Assembly (NCBI RefSeq): GCF_900106805.1
Contig: NZ_FNNP01000001.1
Span: forward strand, 992,001-1,056,000
Source of the DNA: Ruegeria halocynthiae
GTDB lineage: Bacteria > Pseudomonadota > Alphaproteobacteria > Rhodobacterales > Rhodobacteraceae
Length of the DNA stretch: 64,000 bases
Direction: 5' to 3'
A program made the position numbers and the translations under genes. Positions 36,770-45,664 of the stretch are shown in pieces. Positions within the stretch are counted from its first letter, which is position 1. Each line of letters begins with the position of its first letter. A model generated the notes under the pieces. The model had not been told where the DNA came from and made no database searches. It saw only the letters and a list, made by a program, of their open reading frames with translations.

Positions 36770-37475
36770 GGCTCAGCCCCTCTCGCTCGGCACGCAGGGC
36801 CAACGCGCTGACCATCGCGTTCACCGCTATCGCTAAGCCGATCAGGATCACCCCCAGAGCCAGCGCCAGCGCTAGATTACCCTTGGAGGTTTCAAGAGCG
36901 ATCGTGGTCGTCATCACGCGAGTCACATGGTTGATGTTGCCGCCCACTATGATCACTGCTCCGACCTCGGCGATCGCACGGCCAAAACCGGCCAGCAGCG
37001 CGGTCACCAGCGCCAACCGCGCGTCCCAAAGCAACACTGGAACTGAAGCCAACCGCGAAACACCAAGCGAGCGAAGCTGTTCAGAATACTCCTCGGCCAG
37101 GATCTCAACCACCTGCCGCGTGAGTGCGGCCATGATCGGTGTCACCAGCACCACCTGCGCGATGATCATGGCGGTGGGGGTATAGAGCAGTTCCAGCACA
37201 CCCAATGGGCCAGATCGGGACAGCATCAGGTAAACCAGCAAACCGACCACAACCGGTGGCAAGCCCATCAACGCATTCACAAGGATGATCAGCGCGCGCC
37301 GTCCCCGAAACCGCGCAACCGCCAATGCAGCCCCGAATGGCATCCCGATCAATGCCGAAATCAGAACCGCAAAGATCGAGACCCGGAGTGACAAAAGCAC
37401 AATCGCCCACAGCTCAGAATCCCCCTCAAGGATCAGCGAGAGCGCTCGGGTGAATTCTGATGCAAAATCCTGCAT
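36762..37475 (-). CDS. tupB: Tungstate ABC transporter permease
   Basis: 237 residues with about five membrane helices and the inner-membrane permease loop (SRLASVPVLLWDARLALVTALLAGFGRAIAEVG region), close to TupB/ModB permeases. Family stretches: SLRVSIFAVLISALIGMPFG and NALMGLPPVVVGLLVYL. First gene of the tup operon; upstream sequence is AT-rich and holds CATAGTATTATG, sharing CATAGTA with the palindrome upstream of the FDH operon. Confidence 0.92.
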   Translation of the reverse strand: MQDFASEFTRALSLILEGDSELWAIVLLSLRVSIFAVLISALIGMPFGAALAVARFRGRRALIILVNALMGLPPVVVGLLVYLMLSRSGPLGVLELLYTPTAMIIAQVVLVTPIMAALTRQVVEILAEEYSEQLRSLGVSRLASVPVLLWDARLALVTALLAGFGRAIAEVGAVIIVGGNINHVTRVMTTTIALETSKGNLALALALGVILIGLAIAVNAMVSALALRAEREGLSHA

Positions 37476-37574
37476 ATTCTACTATTTTTTTGGTTCACTG
37501 TGACATAATACTATGAATTACAGGTAAATACTAATCCCTCTGGTCCGCAAGTACAGGCACAATTCCGACACTCG

Positions 37575-37607
37575 CAAAAAGAAACGCGGCCCCAGTAAGG
37601 GCCGCGT
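37575..37607 (-). terminator. Rho-independent terminator of the pyrimidine/ABC operon
   Basis: On the minus strand ACGCGGCCC, 6-base loop, GGGCCGCGT (plus-strand 37584-37607), followed by TTCTTTTTGC. Perfect 9-bp stem, 26 bases after the stop of the binding-protein gene, and it isolates that operon from tupBCA. Confidence 0.88.
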
Positions 37608-37632
37608 TAGATAACATCGGCTTAGGCTGCGC

Positions 37633-38622
37633 TTAGTTCAGCGCGGCGTCCGTGATCTGGTGTGTCCAGGCACCATCGGGCTGCTTGGTGATAACCGGAT
37701 CGGAACCACCAGCCAGCAATGTTTCAACCGTGCGATTGAAATCAGCCGGATCCAAGGCACCATTTGATCCTGCGGTCAGCTTGGCAATCTCACCCATCAT
37801 ACGCTTCTGATGCTCTTCGGTCTGGGCACCGGTCGCGTCGTTTTCCAGAACGATCTCAGCAGCTTCATCCGGATGCTCTTCGGCGTATTTCCAGCCCTTC
37901 ATGGATGCGCGAACGAACCGCTCCATCTTGTCGGTGAATGCCGCATCGCTCAGGTTTTCTTCAAGCACATACAGACCATCTTCTAGCGTCGCGACACCCT
38001 GATCTTCGTACTTGAAAGTCACCAGTTCCTCGGGCGTGACACCGGCGTCAATGACTTGCCAGTATTCATTGTAGGTCATGGTGCTGATGCAATCCGCCTG
38101 ACGTTGCAGCAGCGGATCGACGTTAAAGCCCTGTTTGAGAACCTCGACACCACTTTCGCTTTTGCCATCTGTGTTGATCCCCAGCTGGCTCATCCAGCTC
38201 ATGAACGGGAACTCGTTGCCAAAGAACCAGACGCCCAAAGTGCGGTTCTTCAAATCATCAGGCGCCGCAATTCCAGCATCCTTCCAGCAAGTCAGCATCA
38301 TCCCTGAGCTTTTGAAGGGCTGTGCGATATTCACCAAAGGCAGACCCTTTTCACGGGCGGCCAGTGCGGCAGGCATCCATTCCACCGTCACGTCTGCACC
38401 GCCACCTGCGATCACCTGTGTGGGCGCAATGTCGGGACCACCGGGCAGAATAGTGACATCCAGCCCCTCTTCTTCGTAGAAGCCTTTGTCCTTGGCAACA
38501 TAGTAACCCGCAAACTGTGCCTGTGTGACCCATTTCAACTGCAGTGTCACCTCATCCGCAGCAAGTGCCGCGCTGGCTGCCAGGCCAAAGGCGGCAACCG
38601 CCCCGCTGAGTAGCTTATTCAT
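37633..38622 (-). CDS. ABC transporter substrate-binding protein, NMT1/THI5-like
   Basis: 329 residues counted from the third of three successive ATG codons, which lies 8 bases from AGGAG; the other starts add one or two Met. Signal peptide about 1-20. NMT1/THI5-like fold: LQLKWVTQAQFAGYYVAKDKG, EEGLDVTILPGGPDIAPTQV and GADVTVEWMPAALAAREKG. This family binds pyrimidine-like ligands in thiamine-precursor systems, and the surrounding genes degrade pyrimidines, so a nucleobase or pathway intermediate is the likely substrate. Confidence 0.9.
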   Translation of the reverse strand: MNKLLSGAVAAFGLAASAALAADEVTLQLKWVTQAQFAGYYVAKDKGFYEEEGLDVTILPGGPDIAPTQVIAGGGADVTVEWMPAALAAREKGLPLVNIAQPFKSSGMMLTCWKDAGIAAPDDLKNRTLGVWFFGNEFPFMSWMSQLGINTDGKSESGVEVLKQGFNVDPLLQRQADCISTMTYNEYWQVIDAGVTPEELVTFKYEDQGVATLEDGLYVLEENLSDAAFTDKMERFVRASMKGWKYAEEHPDEAAEIVLENDATGAQTEEHQKRMMGEIAKLTAGSNGALDPADFNRTVETLLAGGSDPVITKQPDGAWTHQITDAALN

Positions 38623-38675
38623 CATCATATCTCCTAGTTGCTTATGTTTGCCCCGTTTATGGGGTCTGTTGAATT

Positions 38676-39521
38676 TTAACTTCTTTGCGACGGGTGCCAG
38701 AAGGTCACCGCCTTTTCGATCATCGCCACAAGACCATAAAAGGCCGTCCCTGCCAGCGCAGCCACCACGATTTCGGCCCAGACCATATCGAGCGACAGCT
38801 GCCCGACACTGGTTGATATCCGAAAGCCCATACCCAAGGTGGGTGAGCCAAAGAACTCGGCCACGATAGCGCCGATCAGCGCCAGAGTGGTAGATATCTT
38901 CAACCCGTTAAAAATGAATGGCATCGCTGCAGGCAGACGCAGCTTTAGGAAGCTTTGCCAATAAGTGGCCGCGTAGGTCTCCATCAGATCGCGCTGCATG
39001 GCGGTTGCTTCGCGCAGCCCTGCCACGGTGTTCACGAGCATCGGAAAGAACACCATCACCACGACCACGGCGGCCTTAGAGTGCCAGTCAAAGCCGAACC
39101 ACATCACCAGAATGGGGGCCGTGCCCACGATGGGAAGCGCCGCGACGAAGTTGCCGACAGGCAGAAGCCCAAGACGCAGGAAATCCCATCGATCCACTGC
39201 AATCGCCATCAACAAGGCCGAGATGCACCCGATGATATAGCCACTCAATGCGCCTTTAATGATCGTTTGAACAAAGTCCGCCCAAAGTGTCGGCAAACTG
39301 TCCCAGAAACGGTCCCAGATGACGGACGGTGCGGGCAGGATGACCATCGACACTTCCAGGCCGCGCACGACCAACTCCCAGATGACAATCACCGTCAGGC
39401 CGAAGATAAGAGGAGCCAAAAACCGGACCATCCGCGTGTCAGCATAGGGTCCACTGGCCAAACGGCTGTTCAGCCACCACCCTAACAGCCAGACGCCGAT
39501 TGCACCAAAAATAGGTATCAT
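38676..39521 (-). CDS. ABC transporter permease (second permease)
   Basis: 281 residues, about six to seven membrane helices, SsuC/ThiX-type permease with the EAA-like loop YWQSFLKLRLPAAMPFIFNGLK. It overlaps the first permease gene by four bases (ATGA). Forms the transport channel with its paralogue. A CCCC/GGGG hairpin lies between this gene and the binding-protein gene (around 38652-38667). Confidence 0.9.
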   Translation of the reverse strand: MIPIFGAIGVWLLGWWLNSRLASGPYADTRMVRFLAPLIFGLTVIVIWELVVRGLEVSMVILPAPSVIWDRFWDSLPTLWADFVQTIIKGALSGYIIGCISALLMAIAVDRWDFLRLGLLPVGNFVAALPIVGTAPILVMWFGFDWHSKAAVVVVMVFFPMLVNTVAGLREATAMQRDLMETYAATYWQSFLKLRLPAAMPFIFNGLKISTTLALIGAIVAEFFGSPTLGMGFRISTSVGQLSLDMVWAEIVVAALAGTAFYGLVAMIEKAVTFWHPSQRS

Positions 39522-40435
39522 TGCGCCATCCCCATCCGCTTCAGGACCGTCCGTTCAATCAGTCCCAGAAGACCAACCAGGCAGGCGGCGAGAACAGCCG
39601 CTGCAAAAAGCGCTGACCATATCTGAACGGTCTGTCCATAGTAACTGCCCGCCAGTAGCCGCGCGCCCAACCCTGCCACCGCACCTGTTGGCAATTCACC
39701 GACGATAGCCCCGACCAGCGATGCGGCCACCCCGATTTTCAGAGACGCAAACAGATACGGCATCGAAGCCGGCAGACGCAGCTTCCAAAACCCCTGAGCG
39801 CGACTGGCGCTGTAAGTCCGCAGCAGATCAAGTTGCATGGCATCCGGGCTGCGCAAGCCTTTCACCATGCCGACGACCACCGGGAAAAAACTGAGATAGG
39901 CCGATATGATCGCCTTAGGGATGATCCCCTGAACGCCAACCGAAAACAGGACGACGATGATCATGGGGGCCAGCGCGATGATGGGAATGGTCTGACTGAC
40001 AATCGCCCAGGGCATCACCGACAGGTCCATCACCCGGCTATGCACAATTCCAACGGCCAGCAGGATGCCCAACCCGGTCCCGATGGCGAAACCCAACATC
40101 GTGGCACTCAGCGTCACCCAACCATGATAGATCAGCGAGCGTTTTGAGGTGATTTTCTTCTGTATCGTGGTCTCCCACATTTCAATTGCGACCTGATGCG
40201 GCGCTGGCAGACGCGGGCGATCTTGTTCCCATGTAGCCGGTATGGCGAAACTGTTGTTCAAGGTCAGACCGATCTCACCCATGTCTCGTCGATCCTTGGC
40301 CGAAGGCGGCAGAACCTCGGCACCAGCGCGTTCCTGCTCGGTCAGAACTCCTTTGATATTCATCGGGATACAGGCTGCGTACCAGACAACGACAATTGCG
40401 GCGATGACGGTGAGGACGGCTATGATCTGCTTCAT
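39518..40435 (-). CDS. ABC transporter permease (first permease)
   Basis: 305 residues from the ATG at 40435, which overlaps the GNAT stop (ATGA); a GTG three codons upstream is less likely. One N-terminal helix, a periplasmic segment of about 70 residues, then the five- to six-helix permease core with GFWKLRLPASMPYLFASLKIG. Two unlike permeases imply a heterodimeric channel. Confidence 0.9.
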   Translation of the reverse strand: MKQIIAVLTVIAAIVVVWYAACIPMNIKGVLTEQERAGAEVLPPSAKDRRDMGEIGLTLNNSFAIPATWEQDRPRLPAPHQVAIEMWETTIQKKITSKRSLIYHGWVTLSATMLGFAIGTGLGILLAVGIVHSRVMDLSVMPWAIVSQTIPIIALAPMIIVVLFSVGVQGIIPKAIISAYLSFFPVVVGMVKGLRSPDAMQLDLLRTYSASRAQGFWKLRLPASMPYLFASLKIGVAASLVGAIVGELPTGAVAGLGARLLAGSYYGQTVQIWSALFAAAVLAACLVGLLGLIERTVLKRMGMAQ

Positions 40436-40863
40436 GCGCGCCACTCCATCCGTATGACGGGAACTGTTTCAGGCGGCACCGGAGGTTCCCGTCCCGTCTC
40501 AACAAACCCTTCGCGCCGATAGAACCGCTGAGCGTCCACATTTGGCACATGCGTAGTTAGCCAAAGATGGTCGCGTCCTTCCTTTGCCTTATCCAACAAC
40601 CGTTTGCCGACACCCTGCCCCGTTCGCAGACAATAGAGCGCGCCAACTTTATGCTCGACCGGATCGATCGACATGTAACAGTCAGGCGGATCTCCTGCGA
40701 CCCAGATGTCCCGGTTGGGAAACGCCTCACGGATCAGGCCTGCCAGTTCCTCTTGCGGCAATTCATCGGGCATCCAGCCTGTCTGCTTCGCCCAGGTCCA
40801 TATGATCCGTGCGCAATCTGTCATATCATCCAAAGATGCCCGTCTGATGCCATCGCTCGTCAT
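40432..40863 (-). CDS. GNAT-family N-acetyltransferase inside the transporter operon
   Basis: 143 residues. GNAT features: RRASLDDMTDCARIIWTWA at the start, the acetyl-CoA binding stretch LRTGQGVGKRLLDKAKEGRD and the VPNVDAQRFYRREGFVETGRE ending. Start ATG overlaps the ATPase stop, and its stop overlaps the permease start, so it is fully embedded in the transporter operon. Its acceptor may be an amine made or imported by this pathway; unknown. Confidence 0.85.
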   Translation of the reverse strand: MTSDGIRRASLDDMTDCARIIWTWAKQTGWMPDELPQEELAGLIREAFPNRDIWVAGDPPDCYMSIDPVEHKVGALYCLRTGQGVGKRLLDKAKEGRDHLWLTTHVPNVDAQRFYRREGFVETGREPPVPPETVPVIRMEWRA

Positions 40864-41651
40864 CAAACATCATCCCCATGACCAGCCCTCAGCCCCTCAC
40901 GCACGCGGTGGGCCACCTCGATAAACTCGGTGCTGTCGCGGATATCCAAAGGCCGTTCTTTTGGCAGAGGGCTGTCGATCACATCCGTAATCCGACCTGG
41001 CCGCGGGCTCATCACAACGATCTTGGTGCTGAGATACACCGCCTCGGGGATCGAGTGCGTCACGAAGCCTATGGTCTTCTCGGTCCGCGCCCACAATGCC
41101 AACAGCTGTTCGTTCAGATGGTCGCGCACGATTTCATCAAGCGCGCCGAATGGTTCATCCATCAGCAGAATATCCGCATCAAACGCCAAGGCCCGCGCGA
41201 TACTTGCCCGTTGCTGCATGCCGCCTGATAATTGCCACGGGAACTTGCCTTCAAATCCAGTAAGATCAACAAGTTCCAAAACCTTGTTAACACGCTCTTC
41301 CTGCTCGGCCGCCGAGAATCCCATAATCTCAAGCGGAAGCTTGATATTCTTAGAAATCGTCCGCCACGGATAGAGACCCGCCGCCTGAAACACATACCCA
41401 TAGGCCCGATTCCGCCGCGCCTCGTCCGGGGTCATGCCGTTCACAGACAGAGTTCCGCCTGTTGGTGTCTCTAGCGCTGCAATGCAGCGCAAAAATGTGG
41501 TCTTTCCGCAGCCAGAGGGACCGATGAAGCTAACGAACTCGCCTTTGCTAATCGATAGATTTACATCTTTCAGCGCATGGATTGGTCCGTCGTTTGTTTG
41601 GAAGGTGAGATCGAGATGCTTGGCCTCAATCACCGGATCACCTGTTGTCAT
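40863..41651 (-). CDS. ABC transporter ATP-binding protein (SsuB/ThiZ-like)
   Basis: 262 residues: Walker A GPSGCGKTT, signature LSGGMQQRASIARAL, Walker B LLMDEPFGALDE, His switch FVTHSIPEAV. It powers the two permeases downstream. Overlaps the preceding membrane-protein gene by 4 bases. Confidence 0.93.
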   Translation of the reverse strand: MTTGDPVIEAKHLDLTFQTNDGPIHALKDVNLSISKGEFVSFIGPSGCGKTTFLRCIAALETPTGGTLSVNGMTPDEARRNRAYGYVFQAAGLYPWRTISKNIKLPLEIMGFSAAEQEERVNKVLELVDLTGFEGKFPWQLSGGMQQRASIARALAFDADILLMDEPFGALDEIVRDHLNEQLLALWARTEKTIGFVTHSIPEAVYLSTKIVVMSPRPGRITDVIDSPLPKERPLDIRDSTEFIEVAHRVREGLRAGHGDDV

Positions 41652-42052
41652 TCTTTAGTTGTCCCCACACTTTCAATCCAGAACCATATTAGTCCCGCAA
41701 TCACACCCAGCGTTATAAAAGCCAGCAGCTCGTAAACGACTGCCGCAGTCGGTCGACCTGACATGTTCTCAGAGCTGAAAAAATACAGATAGATGGCTAC
41801 GCCAGTCATCGCCCCTGCTGTCACAGCTGCAATGGCGTTGAACCAGTGAAAGGTCACCGCAACCATTCGCAGAACAAAAGTTGGAATTGCCGATGCCACT
41901 ATAGCTAATGGCAACGTTGCAATTGACATTTCCACCCAAACAAGTTGCGTCGGCCACGGCTTTGAAATTACACTCATTTGCCATCCCCAGAATAACAAAG
42001 ATACGACTAGTATAGCTGCCAGATAGCCCAACATTCCACGCAGGATTGGCAC
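41648..42052 (-). CDS. Small four-helix membrane protein of unknown function in the pyrimidine operon
   Basis: 134 residues with four hydrophobic segments (about 5-25, 40-65, 70-95, 108-127). No family recognised. The sequence is more AT-rich than its neighbours and uses less preferred codons. It starts next to the dihydropyrimidinase stop (one base apart) and overlaps the ATPase gene, so it is cotranscribed. It could be an auxiliary transporter subunit. Confidence 0.7.
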   Translation of the reverse strand: MPILRGMLGYLAAILVVSLLFWGWQMSVISKPWPTQLVWVEMSIATLPLAIVASAIPTFVLRMVAVTFHWFNAIAAVTAGAMTGVAIYLYFFSSENMSGRPTAAVVYELLAFITLGVIAGLIWFWIESVGTTKE

Positions 42053-43507
42053 TCAAACACCCGTCGGCGGAATACCCGTCCGCTCAACCGGCCGTGGCGC
42101 GGTCAACTCTTTCCAGGTGCTCAGAGCTTTGTTCACATGGGTATTGGCCTCGCGCGCTACGAACTTCCCATGCCCTTCCTGTGTCTGGATCTCGCCATCA
42201 TGCACAGCCACGGTGCCACGGGTCAGCGTGAAACGTGGCAGCCCGCGCACTTCTTTGCCCTCGAAAACGTTGTAGTCAATCGATGACTGCTGCGTCTCGG
42301 CAGAGATCACCTTGGCCTTGTCTGGATCCCAAACCACCAGATCCGCATCCGCGCCCACAAGTACGGCGCCTTTTTTCGGGTAACAATTCAATATCTTGGC
42401 GATGTTTGTTGAAGTAACTGCCACAAATTCATTCGGCGTCAACCGCCCGGTATTTACCCCATGGGTCCAAAGCATCGGCATCCGATCCTCCAACCCTCCG
42501 GTCCCGTTCGGGATCTTGGTGAAATCACCCACACCATGACGTTTCTGTTCGGTCGTAAACGCACAATGGTCCGTGGCCACAACACTCAACGTTCCCGATT
42601 GCAGACCATTCCACAAGCTGTCTTGATGCTGCTTATTCCGGAACGGGGGGCTCATGACCCGCCGCGCCGCGTGCTCCCAATCGTGATGGAAGTACTCGCT
42701 TTCATCCAGTGTCAGGTGCTGGATCAACGGCTCACCCCAAACCCGCTTGCCCTGCATCTTGGCACGCCTGATGGCTTCATGCGCCTCTTCGCAGGAGGTA
42801 TGAACCACGTAAAGCGGTACACCCGCCATATCAGCAATCATGATCGCCCGGTTGGTTGCTTCACCCTCCACTTGCGGCGGCCGGGAATAGGCATGCGCCT
42901 CGGGGCCGACATTGCCTTCGGCTAAAAGCTTCGCACTTAGCTCAGCCACCACATCGCCGTTTTCGGCATGAACCAACGCGGTACCGCCCAATTCGGCCAA
43001 ACGCTTGAATGACGAGAACAGCTCATCATCATTCACCATCAGCGCGCCTTTATAGGCCATGAAATGCTTGAACGTGTTGATCCCGCGCGTCTCGATGACC
43101 GTCTTGAGGTCATCAAACACCTGTTCCCCCCACCACGTCACCGCCATGTGGAACGAATAATCACAGTTCGCCCGCGTCGATTTGTTATCCCAACGCTTCA
43201 GCGCATCCAACAGGCTTTCGCCGGGGTTGGGCAGCGCGAAATCCACAACCATCGTGGTCCCGCCCGCCAGCGCCGCCCGCGTGCCACTTTCGAAATCATC
43301 CGTGGAATATGTGCCCATGAACGGCATTTCCAAATGCGTATGAGGATCGATCCCACCGGGCATGACATAACAGCCACTTGCATCCAGCTCTTTGTCACCC
43401 CGCAGGTCCGGGCCGATCTCGGTAATCACACCACCCTCAACCTTCACATCCGCCCTATAGGTCAGATCAGCGGTCACAACGGTCCCGTTCTTGATCACAG
43501 TGCTCAT
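42053..43507 (-). CDS. hydA: Dihydropyrimidinase (D-hydantoinase)
   Basis: 484 residues, cyclic amidohydrolase family. Metal ligands: GGIDPHTHLEMPFMG (HxH), FMAYKGALM with the Lys that is carbamylated, HAENGD and the VHTSCEEAHEAI histidine. It opens dihydrouracil or dihydrothymine to the N-carbamoyl beta-amino acid, the second step of reductive pyrimidine breakdown. Flanked by the amidohydrolase for step three and the transporter genes. Confidence 0.95.
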   Translation of the reverse strand: MSTVIKNGTVVTADLTYRADVKVEGGVITEIGPDLRGDKELDASGCYVMPGGIDPHTHLEMPFMGTYSTDDFESGTRAALAGGTTMVVDFALPNPGESLLDALKRWDNKSTRANCDYSFHMAVTWWGEQVFDDLKTVIETRGINTFKHFMAYKGALMVNDDELFSSFKRLAELGGTALVHAENGDVVAELSAKLLAEGNVGPEAHAYSRPPQVEGEATNRAIMIADMAGVPLYVVHTSCEEAHEAIRRAKMQGKRVWGEPLIQHLTLDESEYFHHDWEHAARRVMSPPFRNKQHQDSLWNGLQSGTLSVVATDHCAFTTEQKRHGVGDFTKIPNGTGGLEDRMPMLWTHGVNTGRLTPNEFVAVTSTNIAKILNCYPKKGAVLVGADADLVVWDPDKAKVISAETQQSSIDYNVFEGKEVRGLPRFTLTRGTVAVHDGEIQTQEGHGKFVAREANTHVNKALSTWKELTAPRPVERTGIPPTGV

Positions 43508-43550
43508 ATCAAACTCCCTGATGCGGTCTGTGCCGCTTGCTTCATCTGGC

Positions 43551-43602
43551 TAAAAATACCTCGGGGGAGTCGCCCATTGGGCGACGGGGGCAGAGCCCCC
43601 TA
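43551..43602. repeat. GC-rich double-hairpin intergenic repeat (Roseobacter-type)
   Basis: AAAATACC then TCGGGGGA, GTCGCCC-ATT-GGGCGAC (43569-43585) and GGGGGC-AGA-GCCCCC (43586-43600). The layout, an AAATACC lead followed by two GC hairpins, matches a dispersed element I recall from Roseobacter genomes. It lies in the gap between two pathway genes and reaches the stop codon of the amidohydrolase. Confidence 0.55.
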
Positions 43603-44850
43603 TTCCACGATCTCAGCCGTCTCAATGACTGCATGAAACAGAACATCCGCCCCGGCTGCAGCCCAATCCTTGCTGATCTCTTCGGCTTCGTTATGGCTCA
43701 ACCCATCGACACAAGGGCACATCACCATCGCGGTCGGAGCCACCCGATTGATCCAACACGCATCATGCCCAGCCCCCGAGATGATATCCGTATGAGAATA
43801 GCCTAACCGCTCTGCCGCACCGCGCACCGCCGCCACGCAGTCTCCGTCAAATTTCACCGGATCAAAGCCGCCAACCCTCTCAAATTGGATTTGCAGGCCC
43901 ATCTCATCGACAATATCCTCTGCGGCAACCCGCAGACGGTTTTCCATATCTGTAATCACATCCAGATCGGGCGAACGGAAATCGACCGTGAAAACCGCCT
44001 TTCCTGGGATCACGTTGCGCGAATTCGGATACACATCGATGTGCCCTACTGCACCCACCGCATGAGGCGCATGTGACCATGCGATTTCATCCACTTTTTC
44101 AAGAATACGCGCCATAGCCAGCCCCGCATTCTTGCGCATGGGCATTGGCGTCGACCCGGTATGTGCATCCTTGCCGGTGACCGTCACCTGGGTCCAGCTC
44201 AAACCCTGGCCATGAGTGACGACGCCAATATCCTTGCCTTCAGCTTCCAGAATGGGACCCTGTTCAATGTGTAGCTCAAAAAATGCGTGCATCTTGCGCG
44301 CCCCCACTTCTTCCTCGCCACACCAACCAATGCGCCTTAGTTCATCCCCGAATTTCTTCCCTTCGGCGTCTTCACGATCATAGGCCCAATCCTGCGTATG
44401 CATTCCGGCAAACACACCCGAAGACAACATTGCAGGCGCATAGCGTGTCCCCTCTTCGTTGGTCCAGTTGGTAGCCACGATGGGATGTTTCGTCTTGATT
44501 CCCAGATCATTCAGGGTGCGAATGATCTCCAGTCCACCCAGCACGCCCAAAACGCCATCATACTTTCCACCCGTAGGTTGTGTATCCAGATGCGAACCGA
44601 CATAAACCGGCAACGCCTCAGGGTCCGTCCCCTCCCGCCAGGCAAACATATTGCCCATCTGATCCAGACCCATCGAACACCTGGCTTCCTCACACCACTT
44701 CTGAAAAAGTGCGCGTCCTTCGGCGTCCTCATCGGTCAGTGTCTGACGGTTGTTCCCTCCCGCGACACCGGGTCCGATCTTGGCCATCTCCATCAGGCTA
44801 TCCCACAACCTGTCGCCATTGATCCTGAGGTTCTGCGCCGAAGCTGCCAT
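43600..44850 (-). CDS. Zn-dependent amidohydrolase, probable N-carbamoyl-beta-alanine amidase
   Basis: 416 residues from the ATG at 44850 (a longer frame to 44907 would run through the RutR operator and is rejected). M20/HyuC family: GSHLDTQPTGGKYDGVLGVL with metal ligands His and Asp, NEEGTRYAPAM, FELHIEQGPILE, KDAHTGSTPMPMR and SGAGHDACWI. It removes the carbamoyl group to give beta-alanine or beta-aminoisobutyrate, CO2 and ammonia. First gene of the large minus-strand operon, behind a RutR consensus site. Allantoate or other carbamoyl substrates remain possible. Confidence 0.9.
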   Translation of the reverse strand: MAASAQNLRINGDRLWDSLMEMAKIGPGVAGGNNRQTLTDEDAEGRALFQKWCEEARCSMGLDQMGNMFAWREGTDPEALPVYVGSHLDTQPTGGKYDGVLGVLGGLEIIRTLNDLGIKTKHPIVATNWTNEEGTRYAPAMLSSGVFAGMHTQDWAYDREDAEGKKFGDELRRIGWCGEEEVGARKMHAFFELHIEQGPILEAEGKDIGVVTHGQGLSWTQVTVTGKDAHTGSTPMPMRKNAGLAMARILEKVDEIAWSHAPHAVGAVGHIDVYPNSRNVIPGKAVFTVDFRSPDLDVITDMENRLRVAAEDIVDEMGLQIQFERVGGFDPVKFDGDCVAAVRGAAERLGYSHTDIISGAGHDACWINRVAPTAMVMCPCVDGLSHNEAEEISKDWAAAGADVLFHAVIETAEIVE

Positions 44851-44899
44851 CTTGTACTTCCCTATTGCTTGCGATTTGGCTCGCTTTTGGTGTCTTGAT

Positions 44900-44915
44900 T
44901 TGACCATCTGGTCAA
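44900..44915. promoter_or_regulatory. RutR-type operator between rutR and the pyrimidine operon
   Basis: TTGACCATCTGGTCAA is an exact match to the palindrome TTGACCA-NN-TGGTCAA known for RutR of Escherichia coli. TTGACC also serves as a plausible -35 box for rutR, with TATCAC 18 bases on (44924-44929). Location 50 bases before the amidohydrolase start suggests repression of both directions. Confidence 0.85.
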
Positions 44916-45021
44916 ACTCACGCTATCACGGGTTCAACATCAGTCAAGAAATTGCATCGTCCTGCCGGAATTTTCGACACATTCGGCACCCAACTGGCCG
45001 GAAAAGAGACATCAGGTGAAC

Positions 45022-45630
45022 ATGCCCAAAGACCGCGCCCCGACCCGGATTCAGCAAAAGAACCGCGCAGTGATTCTAGAGGCGGCGTTAAATGTTTTCT
45101 CTGCTCATGGATTTCGCGGTGCAACCGTGGACCAGATCGCTGCCGAAGCGGGGCTGAGTAAACCAAACCTGCTGTATTACTTCCCATCAAAAGAGGCGAT
45201 CCATACCGCCCTTCTGTCGGGCCTGCTTGAAGTCTGGCTGGCCCCGCTACATGCGCTGAACGAAAACGGCGACCCGTTGGAAGAAATACTAGCTTATATC
45301 CAGCGCAAGCTTGAGATGAGCCGCGATCTGCCGCGCGAAAGCCGTCTGTTCGCCAATGAGCTTGTACAGGGCGCACCGCGCATTCACGATGCGCTGTCGA
45401 CAGATCTAAAGAAGCTGGTCGATGAAAAAACAGCAATCCTGACCCGTTGGATGGATCAGGAAAGAATCGCACGCGTTCACCCCTATCATCTCATTTTCTC
45501 GATTTGGGCGCTGACCCAGCATTATGCGGATTTCGAGGTACAGGTTCGCGCCATCCTAGGGGATGAAGACCCCTTTGAAGGTGCCCCTCTCTTTGTTGAA
45601 ACGCTTTATCGAAAACTGCTGACCCCTTAG
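45022..45630 (+). CDS. rutR: TetR-family regulator, RutR-like
   Basis: 202 residues from ATG 45022, with AGGTGA as ribosome site. TetR helix-turn-helix: AALNVFSAHGFRGATVDQIA then AGLSKPNLLYYFPSKEAIH, and a C-terminal RutR-like ligand domain (RESRLFANELVQGAPRI, HLIFSIWALTQHYADFE). It is divergent from the pyrimidine catabolic operon and a RutR consensus operator lies in between, so uracil or thymine release of repression is likely. Confidence 0.9.
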   Translation: MPKDRAPTRIQQKNRAVILEAALNVFSAHGFRGATVDQIAAEAGLSKPNLLYYFPSKEAIHTALLSGLLEVWLAPLHALNENGDPLEEILAYIQRKLEMSRDLPRESRLFANELVQGAPRIHDALSTDLKKLVDEKTAILTRWMDQERIARVHPYHLIFSIWALTQHYADFEVQVRAILGDEDPFEGAPLFVETLYRKLLTP

Positions 45631-45664
45631 GGGATGATTAACCCTGATGGGAAAAGCTGCCGTC

